A stretch of 64,000 nt of DNA, taken from positions 18,345 through 82,344 of the forward strand of contig CANIGJ010000019.1 of NCBI GenBank assembly GCA_947467145.1, in the 5' to 3' direction. Source of the DNA: Rhodospirillaceae bacterium. GTDB lineage: Bacteria > Pseudomonadota > Alphaproteobacteria > Rhodospirillales > UBA2165. Below are positions 36,594 through 44,725 of the stretch, one piece after another. Positions within the stretch are counted from its first letter, which is position 1. Each line of letters starts with the position of its first letter. A program made the translations under genes and the position numbers. The notes beneath the pieces were generated by a model. The model was not told the origin of the DNA. It ran no database searches and saw only the letters and a program-made list of their open reading frames with translations.

Positions 36594-37011
36594 GCGCGCC
36601 CACCGTTAATGCGGCAGCGGCCACCGTCACCGGATTGTTGCGCGCATAACTGAGCGTGGCGTTGCCGGCCTCGTGGATATCGGCGCGCGCGCGATCCAGG
36701 CTGTCGCGCGCTTCGCGCAACTGCGCAGTGTCGGCGCGTTCGATATCAGGCGCGGCGGGCGTGCGGCGCGAGCCGGTATACCACAGCCAGGCGAGGCTGA
36801 TGCCGAACATCGTCGCGGGGATCGGGTTGTTGCGCATGCCGCGCCCGATATCGGCCACGACGGCGCTGCCGCCCTTGGCGTAGCCCAACGCCTGGTCGAG
36901 CAATTCGCCGGGCGAGAGTTTGTTCTGCACGGCATCGAGCGTGTCGCTGATCTGGGCGCGCAATTCGCCGATCTCGCGCTCGATCTGTTCCGGCGATCTG
37001 ACTTCGTTCAT
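36556..37011 (-). CDS. DUF3618 membrane protein
   Basis: A 151-residue protein with an N-terminal coil of the DUF3618 type (PEQIEREIGELRAQISDTLDAV), a middle helix (about residues 68-85) and a C-terminal helix ending in RRRRR. DUF3618 proteins are usually paired with a phage holin III-like protein, as here. The ATG at 37011 overlaps the holin gene by 4 bp (ATGA); a longer frame to 37230 is antisense-like. The 3' end overlaps the yihY-type gene on the other strand. Confidence 0.88.
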   Translation of the reverse strand: MNEVRSPEQIEREIGELRAQISDTLDAVQNKLSPGELLDQALGYAKGGSAVVADIGRGMRNNPIPATMFGISLAWLWYTGSRRTPAAPDIERADTAQLREARDSLDRARADIHEAGNATLSYARNNPVTVAAAALTVGALIGVFLPRRRRR

Positions 37012-37397
37012 GACTGCACCTTTTCTATGACGAGTTCCTTGTCGCGCCGCAGCGCATCCAATGTGCGTTCGGGGATCAAATTGGCTGGCGACAATCCGCG
37101 TTGACCTATTTTCATCAGGACGATCGCGGTGATCGCCATCGTGCCGCCGACGCTGAGGGAGGCCGCCCAGGCCGGCATGACCTCGGCCAAGCCGATGACC
37201 GCCGCCTGCAGCAGGATCAGCACCGCGCAAAAGGCCGATAGCAGTCCGGCCGCAATGCAGATGACCGACATTTGCGCGCGCGCGACCTTTTGGCCGACCT
37301 CGGCCTGGGCCAGACGCAGCTCTTGGCGGATCAGTTCGGACAGATCGCCGATCAGATCGCGCAACAGGGTTGTCAGTGACGGATCACTCGCGGGCAT
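37008..37397 (-). CDS. Phage holin III family-like membrane protein (DUF1469)
   Basis: A 129-residue protein with two hydrophobic helices (about 44-68 and 78-98) after a charged start (LLRDLIGDLSELIRQELRLAQAEV). This is the Phage_holin_3_6/DUF1469 pattern. Such genes occur in non-phage bacterial clusters with DUF3618 and stress-linked membrane proteins, so a holin role is not implied. It precedes the DUF3618 gene with a 4 bp overlap. Confidence 0.85.
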   Translation of the reverse strand: MPASDPSLTTLLRDLIGDLSELIRQELRLAQAEVGQKVARAQMSVICIAAGLLSAFCAVLILLQAAVIGLAEVMPAWAASLSVGGTMAITAIVLMKIGQRGLSPANLIPERTLDALRRDKELVIEKVQS

Positions 37398-37478
37398 GAC
37401 ATCACAACCACGGGAGGGGGCGATTCGTTCCGCAAAGCGAAGGATCGCGCGCGAATCCGCCGGATTCCCAGGCTGCTG

Positions 37479-37507
37479 TTGAGATTGGCGCGCCAGGGCG
37501 CTAAACG
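37479..37507 (+). promoter_or_regulatory. Candidate promoter of tRNA-Arg
   Basis: TTGAGA (37479-37484) and TAAACG (37502-37507) are separated by 17 bp. The tRNA starts 25 bp after the -10, so the leader is short. The -10 is a weak match. Confidence 0.4.
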
Positions 37508-37531
37508 TCGCTGGTCTGTAGGACGAGTTGT

Positions 37532-37608
37532 GGCCCGGTAGCTCAACAGGATAGAGCGTAGGTTTCCTAAACCTAAGGTTGGGGGTTCGAGACCCTCTCG
37601 GGTCACCA
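37532..37608 (+). tRNA. tRNA-Arg(CCT)
   Basis: A 77-nt cloverleaf. The acceptor GGCCCGG pairs with TCGGGTC (with G-U pairs), followed by A and an encoded CCA. The D arm, the anticodon stem TAGGT/ACCTA and the T arm GGGGGTTCGAGACCCTC are visible. The loop TTCCTAA gives anticodon CCT. tRNA-Arg genes are often integration targets, but no integrase is next to this one. Confidence 0.95.
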
Positions 37609-37635
37609 TTCCCCAGCGCGCGAGCCGCGGCGAGA

Positions 37636-38376
37636 CTATTCCTTGATTAGCGGATCCACAGGCGCCACGGCGCGGGCATCGTCCTTGGGCGCTTCCACGC
37701 CTTCGTCACCGTAATATTTGACGCCGATGCGGATGGCCGGGCGGCCCTGCGAGCGCCGGTGCGCGTTGGTGTCGCGAAGCGAATAGGCGCAGCCGCAATA
37801 TTCCTGCTGGTAGAACTGTTCCTGCTTGGAAATCTCGATCATGCGGTTGGCGCCGCCGCCCTTGCGCCAATTATAGGTCCAGTAGGTGACGCCGTCGTAG
37901 CGCTCGGCCGCGCGCACGCCGCTGTCGTTGATCTGATCCATGTTCTTCCAGCGCGACGTGCCCAGCGTCGACGAGATGACGTTAAAGCCATGCTCGGCGG
38001 CATAAAGGGCGGTGCGTTCGAAACGCATGTCGAAACACGCGGTGCAGCGCAGGCCGCGCTCGGGCTCGTTCTCCAAGCCCTTGATGCGGGCGAACCAATT
38101 GTCGAGATCGTAATCGAGATCGATGAAGGCTTTGCCGAGCTTGTCGGCGTAACGCTTGTTCTCGTCCTTGCGGATTTCGTATTCGCGCCGGGGATGGATG
38201 TTCGGATTGTAGAACAGGATCGTGTAGTCGATGTCCGAGCGCGCCAGCTCGTTCATCACATCGCCGGCGCACGGCGCGCAGCATGAATGCAGCAGGATAT
38301 GGCCCGCCCCTTCGGGTGCGACTAGGGGCGCAGCGCCCGGTCCGGTTTCGGGCTTCTTTTCGCGTTTGCGACTCAT
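37636..38376 (-). CDS. queH: Epoxyqueuosine reductase QueH
   Basis: A 246-residue metalloenzyme of the QueH/DUF208 family that makes queuosine from epoxyqueuosine. The cysteine motifs that ligate the iron-sulfur cluster and metal are visible: SCCAPC near residue 33, [10 protein letters not shown] near 110, and QEYCGCAY near 195. The block [13 protein letters not shown] is also typical. The frame extends to 38421, but the ATG at 38376 is the better start. Upstream lies a 382 bp gap before the M23 peptidase. Confidence 0.92.
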   Translation of the reverse strand: MSRKREKKPETGPGAAPLVAPEGAGHILLHSCCAPCAGDVMNELARSDIDYTILFYNPNIHPRREYEIRKDENKRYADKLGKAFIDLDYDLDNWFARIKGLENEPERGLRCTACFDMRFERTALYAAEHGFNVISSTLGTSRWKNMDQINDSGVRAAERYDGVTYWTYNWRKGGGANRMIEISKQEQFYQQEYCGCAYSLRDTNAHRRSQGRPAIRIGVKYYGDEGVEAPKDDARAVAPVDPLIKE

Positions 38377-38758
38377 GCGGCCATATACGCCCGGGCGGGC
38401 ATCGCCAGCAAGGGCAGGCAACGGTTCAAAGCCGGTCCCCTTTTCATCACAATTAGGTCAGCAGCAACGACGGGTCCGGTGGAAAACCAAAATAATGTGG
38501 TCGAAAAACACTGGAATTCTGGCATTTTTCTAATATTATATTGATTTCAGTTAAAGAAACTAAGTCTCATTTTAACCGAATTAAATATAAACAGAGGGAA
38601 AAAACCTTTGACACCCTTGTTTGGTATCGGCCACTCTTTGCCCTTCGGGAGAGACCGCGCGAGGGGCGCGGGATTTCGTAGGGGTTAAACGCCAAAAATC
38701 GTATCCGTAACTGTGGCACCGGCCGACCGGTCAGCCGCAGCGGGGGAAGAGGGGCCAG
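38377..38758. other. Non-coding AT-rich intergenic stretch
   Basis: This 382 bp gap separates divergent queH and the M23 peptidase. It holds a marked AT-rich patch at about 38520-38605 in a GC-rich genome, and a TTGACA hexamer at 38608-38613 without a good -10 at standard spacing. I see no reading frame longer than 50 codons with a start, and no hairpin with a T-tract. It probably contains the promoters for both genes. Confidence 0.6.
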
Positions 38759-40087
38759 TTGGGTCGTATCGCAGCTACAGTGCTGATCCTGCTCGGTGCA
38801 TTCGCGCCGGTGTGGATGATCGACTGGACGTATGCGCCGGCCAAGCCCGACATCGATCCCATTTTCACAGCCGCCGCCGCACCCGCCGATCTGCTGGGCC
38901 TACCCGCCGGCATGGTCGACCGCGAAGACTTGCCGCCGCCGGCCGGCGCGGTCACGTCGCGTCGTATTAAAGTGAAGCCGGGCGACACGCTCGCCGAAAT
39001 CCTCACCCAGAATCGCGTTCCCAAGGGCGATGCCCAGGCCGCCCTGTCGGCCCTGACCAAGATTTACAACGTCCGTAATATTAAGCCGGGCCAGGAAGTC
39101 GAAATCTCCTTCGTCAATTTCGAGACTTCGGCCGGCGGCAATACGGGCGCCAGCATCGACCGCGTCACCATCCATCCGTCGGTCTCCACCGAAATCCATG
39201 TGCGGCGCGACGATGACGGCGGCTTCACCGCCGAACAGATGGAAAAGACGGTCGAGCGCCGCCTGCATGCCGTTTCAGGCGCCATCGAAGACAGCCTTTA
39301 TGTCTCGGCCATCAAGCTGGGCGTGACGCCGAACGTGCTGATGGACATGATCAAGATGATGTCCTGGGACGTCGACTTCCAGCGCGACCTGCATCTCGGC
39401 GATCGCTTCGAACTCATGTACGAGCGCTTCTACACCGATACCGGCAAGTTCGTGCGCACTGGCGACATTCAATATGCGAACCTGATCCTGAACGGCAAAT
39501 CGCATCCGCTCTATCGCCACGCGCCGCAGGGCGGCCAGCCCGATTATTACGACGGCGCCGGCGCCAACGCGCGCAAGGCGTTGCTCAAGACACCCATCGA
39601 CGGCGCCAAGATCACCTCCAACTTCGGCAGCCGCGTCCATCCGATCCTCGGCTATACCATCCAGCATCGCGGTGTCGACTTCGCGGCTCCCACCGGCACG
39701 CCGATCTTCGCCGCCGGCGACGGTCTGGTCGAAGTACGCGACCGTGAAAACGGCTACGGCAATTACATCCGCATCCGCCACAATGCCGACTACGCCACCG
39801 CCTACGGCCATATGAGCCGTTTCGCCCCGCGTATCGCGCGCGGCGTGCGCGTCCAGCAGGGCCAGGTCATCGGTTATGTCGGCAGCACCGGCATGGCGAC
39901 CGGCCCGCATCTGCACTTCGAAGTGCTGATGAAGAACCAGCAGGTCAATCCGATGATCGTGAAAATGCCGATCGGCACCAAGCTCGCCGGCGTCGATCTC
40001 GACCGCTTCACTCAGCAACGCGCGCGCATCAGCGCGACCTTCGATCGCCTCGTCGATCCGGCTGCGCAAATCTCCCTGAATAAGTAA
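38759..40087 (+). CDS. M23 family zinc metallopeptidase (LytM-type)
   Basis: A 442-residue exported or membrane-anchored peptidoglycan hydrolase or its regulator. An N-terminal hydrophobic helix (residues 4-20) is followed by a LysM-like segment (about 60-115, with KPGDTLAEILTQN and IKPGQEVEI). The C-terminal M23 domain (about 280-420) has the zinc ligands H-R-G-V-D and H-L-H-F-E plus TSNFGSRVHPILG. The start is TTG at 38759 behind GGGGAAGAGGGG; no ATG fits the signal helix. A terminator-like hairpin follows. It probably acts in cell division or envelope remodelling. Confidence 0.92.
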   Translation: MGRIAATVLILLGAFAPVWMIDWTYAPAKPDIDPIFTAAAAPADLLGLPAGMVDREDLPPPAGAVTSRRIKVKPGDTLAEILTQNRVPKGDAQAALSALTKIYNVRNIKPGQEVEISFVNFETSAGGNTGASIDRVTIHPSVSTEIHVRRDDDGGFTAEQMEKTVERRLHAVSGAIEDSLYVSAIKLGVTPNVLMDMIKMMSWDVDFQRDLHLGDRFELMYERFYTDTGKFVRTGDIQYANLILNGKSHPLYRHAPQGGQPDYYDGAGANARKALLKTPIDGAKITSNFGSRVHPILGYTIQHRGVDFAAPTGTPIFAAGDGLVEVRDRENGYGNYIRIRHNADYATAYGHMSRFAPRIARGVRVQQGQVIGYVGSTGMATGPHLHFEVLMKNQQVNPMIVKMPIGTKLAGVDLDRFTQQRARISATFDRLVDPAAQISLNK

Positions 40088-40136
40088 GGGACGCCGGGCA
40101 TGGCGCTCGGCCTTGTCTTCCAAGCATAAGTAAAGC

Positions 40137-40173
40137 CGTCACGCCCGGGACAAACCCGGGCATGACGTTCTTT
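40137..40173 (+). terminator. Hairpin terminator after the M23 gene
   Basis: CGTCACGCCCGGG (40137-40149) pairs with CCCGGGCATGACG (40155-40167) with one C-A mismatch and a loop ACAAA. A TTCTTTTTT run follows. It lies 49 bp after the M23 stop and just before the minus-strand gene stop, so it may serve both. The sequence resembles a palindromic repeat seen between genes in other alphaproteobacteria. Confidence 0.7.
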
Positions 40174-40183
40174 TTTCGACTGC

Positions 40184-41737
40184 TTATTTCCAGCTGAAGT
40201 CGTAACCGAGCAGGCCGCCCGCCATATGGGTGCTGCGGCCGATCTGCACGTTCTTGTTGGCGACATAGACCGTGGGCGCCGGGATCAACTGGCGCACGGC
40301 GTAGCTGTCGGTGAAGCGATCCATGATGCGCCCGACGAGCAGGCGACGCTTGGCGTCGTCCATCTCGGCCGCACTTTGGGTGGCGAGGTCGCGCAGGTCC
40401 GATCCTTCGATGTAATCCTTGAGATCGGCGAACAGGAAATAATCAAGCGAGCTTGCCACGTCGGCCATGCCGCCGCCGTTCCACACGGTGGCAACGATGC
40501 CCATCTTGCCCTTGTCGATTTCCTGGCGGAACGCGGCGCGGCTCAGTGCCTTGGTGCTGGCGCGCACGCCGATCTTGCGCAGCTGACCGGCGACGACTTG
40601 GTTGGTGTCCTTATAGATGCCGTCGACCGAATAGACGTCGATGTCGAAGCCGTTGGGATAGCCCGCTTCGGCCAGCAGCTTCTTCGCACCTTCCGGATCG
40701 TATTTCGGCGGCAGCTTCGTATAGGCGCATCCGAACTGGTTCTTCCAGCAGACATGCTCGGGGATCTGCAGCTTGGTGTCGCCGGCGACGACCTGAATGA
40801 TCTCGGCCGGGTTGACCGCCATCATCAGCGCCCGGCGCACGCGCGGGTCCTGCAGCTCCTTAATGCCGCTGCGGCCCGTCGAATCGATCATCATATAGAC
40901 GTAGCTGAAATTCTCGTGCGCGTAGGTGTAATGGTTCGGGCTCTGCGCCATGCCCTGCGCCTCGGCCCACGGCATGGTGGCGAGATCGACGCCGCCGGCC
41001 AGCAGCTGCGCGACTTGGGTCCCGAAATCGGGGATCAGCATGATCTCCATGCGTTTGATCTTGGCCGGCGTCTTCCACGTATTGCCGTGCTTGAAGGCGT
41101 CCGAACGTTCGAGCACCGCGCCGCGGCTGGTATCGACCGACACCGCGCGATAGGGGCCCGTGCCGGTGGACTTCGGCACGAAGTCGGCCTTGTTGGCGAG
41201 CGGGCCGTGCGCATGCTTCGGCATGATGGGTGTGAGGACGGCGAGATTGAGCAGATCGAACGGCGTCGGCTGTTTCGCGGTCAGGCGGACCTTGGTCGCG
41301 CTGACCTTTTCCACTTTGTCGATCCACGACCATTGCGGCTTGTAGAAGACCTTGGATTTCGGATCGAGCAGCCATTCAAAGGTGTAGACCACGTCGTCGG
41401 CGCTGAACGCCTGGCCATCATGCCATTTGACGTCGTCGCGCAGGTCCAGCTCGATCACGGTGGGCGACACGCGGGTCCATGATTTGGCGAGCAGGGGCTC
41501 GAACTTCATGGTGGCGTCGTTGTAACTGATCACGGTGTCGAACACGATTTCCTGGGTGAAGGTCGTGTGCAGACCCGGGTCCAGATACATATCGAGCGCC
41601 TGGGTGGAGCGCTGGAACGCGTAGCGCAGCGTGTCTTTTTCCTTCTGCGCGAGCGCCGGTGTCGCAGTGGCGAGTGCGGCGGCCCCAAGGGCGGCCAGCA
41701 CTGTCGTGGTAAAGTATTTTCGGTTAAAGGGTTTCAT
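40184..41737 (-). CDS. ABC transporter peptide-type substrate-binding protein
   Basis: A 517-residue periplasmic binding protein of the DppA/OppA family (SBP_bac_5). It has a signal peptide (cleavage after PALA, before QKEKD) and the typical LRYAFQRSTQALDMYLDPGLHTTF start plus KWHDGQAFSADDVVYTFEWLLDP. GGGGAGG lies just before the ATG at 41737. No permease or ATPase subunits are adjacent, so it is an orphan here. It is divergent from the VOC/molybdopterin block; the substrate may belong to that block. Confidence 0.92.
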   Translation of the reverse strand: MKPFNRKYFTTTVLAALGAAALATATPALAQKEKDTLRYAFQRSTQALDMYLDPGLHTTFTQEIVFDTVISYNDATMKFEPLLAKSWTRVSPTVIELDLRDDVKWHDGQAFSADDVVYTFEWLLDPKSKVFYKPQWSWIDKVEKVSATKVRLTAKQPTPFDLLNLAVLTPIMPKHAHGPLANKADFVPKSTGTGPYRAVSVDTSRGAVLERSDAFKHGNTWKTPAKIKRMEIMLIPDFGTQVAQLLAGGVDLATMPWAEAQGMAQSPNHYTYAHENFSYVYMMIDSTGRSGIKELQDPRVRRALMMAVNPAEIIQVVAGDTKLQIPEHVCWKNQFGCAYTKLPPKYDPEGAKKLLAEAGYPNGFDIDVYSVDGIYKDTNQVVAGQLRKIGVRASTKALSRAAFRQEIDKGKMGIVATVWNGGGMADVASSLDYFLFADLKDYIEGSDLRDLATQSAAEMDDAKRRLLVGRIMDRFTDSYAVRQLIPAPTVYVANKNVQIGRSTHMAGGLLGYDFSWK

Positions 41738-41812
41738 GTCATCCTCCCCCAAATTTCGTTGCGTCGATCATTAAATCTAACATTTGCGAGACTGCATACA
41801 AACGGAATAACA

Positions 41813-42373
41813 ATGACATCCCTTCCTAGTGTCCGCCTCAAACATGCCGGCATCTTCGTCACCGATTTTCCGACGATGTTCGATTTCTATACCAAGCTGT
41901 TCGGTTTCCAGGTCTCGGACCGCGTCGATGCGGGCGAACGCCAGACCGCGTTCCTGACCAACGATCCGACCGCGCATCATACCTTCGTCCTGGGATCGGG
42001 CCGCCCGGCGGATAGCCCATCGACCGTCCATCAGATCTCGTTTTACGTCGATAGCTTGGACGACGTACGGCGCTATTGGCGCGCGGTGAAGGCGGATGGC
42101 CGCGCCAAAAAATGGTACACGACGACGCACGGCAATGCCTGGAGCCTGTATTTCTGGGACCCCGAGGACAACCGGATCGAGATCTACACCGATACGCCGT
42201 GGCATATCCCGCAGCCGGCCGGACTGGACATTGATCTGGACCAGAACGACGACGAAATCTACCGTCAGACCGAAGCCTATGTGCGGGCCGATCCGGCGTT
42301 CGAGCCGATCGGCGACTGGCAAAGCAAAACGGCGCAGAATTTGGGGATCGACGGGTTTAAACCGAAGACCTGA
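41813..42373 (+). CDS. VOC family protein (extradiol dioxygenase-like)
   Basis: A 186-residue vicinal-oxygen-chelate protein with paired beta-alpha-beta modules. A histidine in LKHAGIFV, a second in TVHQISFYV and a glutamate in NRIEIYTDT would form the metal triad. It resembles extradiol dioxygenases more than glyoxalases. It starts at ATG 41813 and precedes two molybdenum hydroxylase subunits on the same strand, so it may open or hydrate a product of the pathway. The substrate is unknown. Confidence 0.88.
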   Translation: MTSLPSVRLKHAGIFVTDFPTMFDFYTKLFGFQVSDRVDAGERQTAFLTNDPTAHHTFVLGSGRPADSPSTVHQISFYVDSLDDVRRYWRAVKADGRAKKWYTTTHGNAWSLYFWDPEDNRIEIYTDTPWHIPQPAGLDIDLDQNDDEIYRQTEAYVRADPAFEPIGDWQSKTAQNLGIDGFKPKT

Positions 42374-42396
42374 CAGAGGCGCAACAGGGAGAATAC

Positions 42397-44724
42397 ATGG
42401 GCCAGTTCGCCCTCAGCCAATCGGTGCCGCGCACGGAAGATCCGCGCCTGTTGCGGGGCGACGGGCGCTATATCGACGATTTCGTCCTGCCGCGCGAAGC
42501 GCATGCGGTGTTCGTACGCAGCCCGCACGGTCATGCGACGATCACATCGGTCGATACGCGTGCGGCGGCGCAGATGCTGGGCGTGCTGGCGGTGCTCACC
42601 GGCGCCGATTGGGCGGCGGAAAATTATGGCGATCATCCGCCGGCCTTTCCGCGCAAGCGCCGCGACGGCTCGCCCATGTTCCGCCCGGTCCGTCCCGCGC
42701 TCGCGCATGACAAGGTGCGCATGGCAGGCGAGGCGCTGTGCATTGTCGTTGCCGAGACCTTGGCAGAGGCAAAAGACGCGGCCGAGCGTATCACGGTCGA
42801 TTACGCGCCGCTGGCGAGCGTCGTCGATCCGTCGCAGGCCCGCGTTGCCGGCGCGCCGGTCCTGCATGACGGCTGTGCGGATAACGAAGCATTCCTATTC
42901 ATCGAAGGCAACAAGCAGGCCGTTGAGGCTGCCTTCGCCCAGGCGGCGCATGTCACCAAGCTCAAGGTGAAGGTCAATCGCGTCACCGCCAACACGATGG
43001 AGCCGCGCGCCTGCATCGGCGATTACGATCAGTCCTCGGGGCGCTACACTTTATATGCCGCGAGCCAGCGCCCCTACGGCGTGCGTCACGGCATCGCCAA
43101 ACATGTCTTCAAGGTGGCTGAGACGAACGTGCGCGTGATCGCGGGCGATGTCGGCGGCTCGTTCGGCATGAAGTCCGGCCAATATCCCGAACATCATGCC
43201 TGCCTGTGGGCGTCCAAGATCGTCGGCCGTCCGGTGAAATGGGTGTGCGAGCGTGCCGAAGGGCATCTCAGCGATTATCACGACCGCGATCAGGTGAGCG
43301 AAGCCGAACTGGCGCTCGATAAAGACGGCACCTTCCTCGCTATCCGCGTGCACAATACATGCAGCATCGGCGCCTGGCTGGAATCGGGCGGGCTGATTAC
43401 GCCGTCGGCGCATCTGGGTGGTTTCGCGGGGCTGTACCGCACACCGGCGATTTATGTGGAGGCGTCGGTTGTTTTCACCAATGCAGCACCCACTGGGCCG
43501 TTCCGTGGCGCGGGCCGGCCCGAGACGACATATATATTGGAACGCCTGATCGATAATGCGGCGCGCGAGATGAAAATCGATCGCGCCGAGATCCGCCGGC
43601 GCAATCTGATCCCGCCGTCGGCCATGCCGTTCAAGACCGGGCTCACCTTCACTTACGATTGCGGCGAGTTCGAAAAGAACATGGATATGGCGCTCGCCAT
43701 GGCCGACGTCGCCGCGTTCGAGACACGCCGTGCCGAAGCGAAAGCGCGCGGGAAATTGCTGGGGCTCGGCATCTGCAATTTCGTCGAGCAGACCGCGAAC
43801 GCCGAAGGCGAAACGGTGCGCGTGGCCTTCGATGCCTCCGGCCTCGTCACGGTCATTGCGGGCTCAATCAGCCACGGCCAGGGGCACGAGACCATGTACA
43901 AGGTCGTGCTGTCCGATCGCCTCGGCATCGATGCCGATCATATCCGCATCCAATGGGGCGATACCGATCTGGCACCGCATGGTGGCGGCACGTTCGCGTC
44001 GCGCACCGCCGTGCTGGGTTCCTCGGCTGCGGTGAATGCCGCCGATAAGGTCATCGCCAAGGGCAAAATCCTGGCGGCGCATCTGCTGGAAGCGGGCACG
44101 AGCGATATAGAATTCAAAGCCGGCGCTTATCGCGTTGCCGGCACGGATAAATCGATCGGACTGCAGGCGGTGGCCAAGGCAGCTTACGATCCGGGCAAAC
44201 TGCCCAAGGGGTTCGAGCCGGGCCTAGTGGATATGGCGACGTTCTCGCCCAACATCCCGACCTTTCCGAATGGCTGCCATGTCTGCGAGGTCGAGATCGA
44301 TCCGGCGACCGGACGCAGTGAAATCGTGCGCTACTCGGTGGTCGACGATGTCGGCGTGGTGATCAATCATCTGACCCTCGAAGGCCAGGTGCATGGCGGC
44401 ATCGGCCAGGCGGTCGGCCAAGCGCTGACTGAAGGTATCGTTTATGACGATAACGGGCAGCTGATCACTGGATCTTTCATGGATTACGCCATGCCGCGCG
44501 CCGACGACATGGTGCATTTTCACTGCGCGAACAATCCGGTGCCGACCAAGGTCAATCCGCTCGGCGTCAAAGGGGCAGGCGAAGCGGGCAATGTGGGCGG
44601 GCTCGGCGCCATCATGAATGCGGTGGTGGATGCGTTGGCGCCGCTCGGCATCACGCATATCGATATGCCGGCGACACCGGAAAAGGTCTGGCGCGCGATT
44701 CAGAACGCAGAACGGAGACACTGA
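42397..44724 (+). CDS. Xanthine dehydrogenase family molybdopterin-binding subunit (first copy)
   Basis: A 775-residue molybdopterin-cytosine-dinucleotide subunit of the CoxL/xanthine dehydrogenase family. It has the a/b hammerhead N-terminal domain (about residues 20-135) and MoCo-binding domains. The glutamate base lies in GVKGAGEAG near residue 730, and an active-site loop P-F-R-G-A-G-R-P-E lies near residue 366. The enzyme hydroxylates a substrate at carbon with water. No iron-sulfur (CoxS) or FAD (CoxM) subunit lies next to it. It overlaps no gene; the second paralogue starts 2 bp later. Confidence 0.9.
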   Translation: MGQFALSQSVPRTEDPRLLRGDGRYIDDFVLPREAHAVFVRSPHGHATITSVDTRAAAQMLGVLAVLTGADWAAENYGDHPPAFPRKRRDGSPMFRPVRPALAHDKVRMAGEALCIVVAETLAEAKDAAERITVDYAPLASVVDPSQARVAGAPVLHDGCADNEAFLFIEGNKQAVEAAFAQAAHVTKLKVKVNRVTANTMEPRACIGDYDQSSGRYTLYAASQRPYGVRHGIAKHVFKVAETNVRVIAGDVGGSFGMKSGQYPEHHACLWASKIVGRPVKWVCERAEGHLSDYHDRDQVSEAELALDKDGTFLAIRVHNTCSIGAWLESGGLITPSAHLGGFAGLYRTPAIYVEASVVFTNAAPTGPFRGAGRPETTYILERLIDNAAREMKIDRAEIRRRNLIPPSAMPFKTGLTFTYDCGEFEKNMDMALAMADVAAFETRRAEAKARGKLLGLGICNFVEQTANAEGETVRVAFDASGLVTVIAGSISHGQGHETMYKVVLSDRLGIDADHIRIQWGDTDLAPHGGGTFASRTAVLGSSAAVNAADKVIAKGKILAAHLLEAGTSDIEFKAGAYRVAGTDKSIGLQAVAKAAYDPGKLPKGFEPGLVDMATFSPNIPTFPNGCHVCEVEIDPATGRSEIVRYSVVDDVGVVINHLTLEGQVHGGIGQAVGQALTEGIVYDDNGQLITGSFMDYAMPRADDMVHFHCANNPVPTKVNPLGVKGAGEAGNVGGLGAIMNAVVDALAPLGITHIDMPATPEKVWRAIQNAERRH

Positions 44725-44725
44725 T

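Noticed and set aside
37008..37397. A holin gene as a sign of a prophage
   Set aside because: The pairing with DUF3618 is a bacterial housekeeping-type arrangement, and there are no phage genes around it.
38608..38640. TTGACA hexamer as a promoter for the M23 gene
   Set aside because: No acceptable -10 hexamer occurs 16-18 bp downstream.
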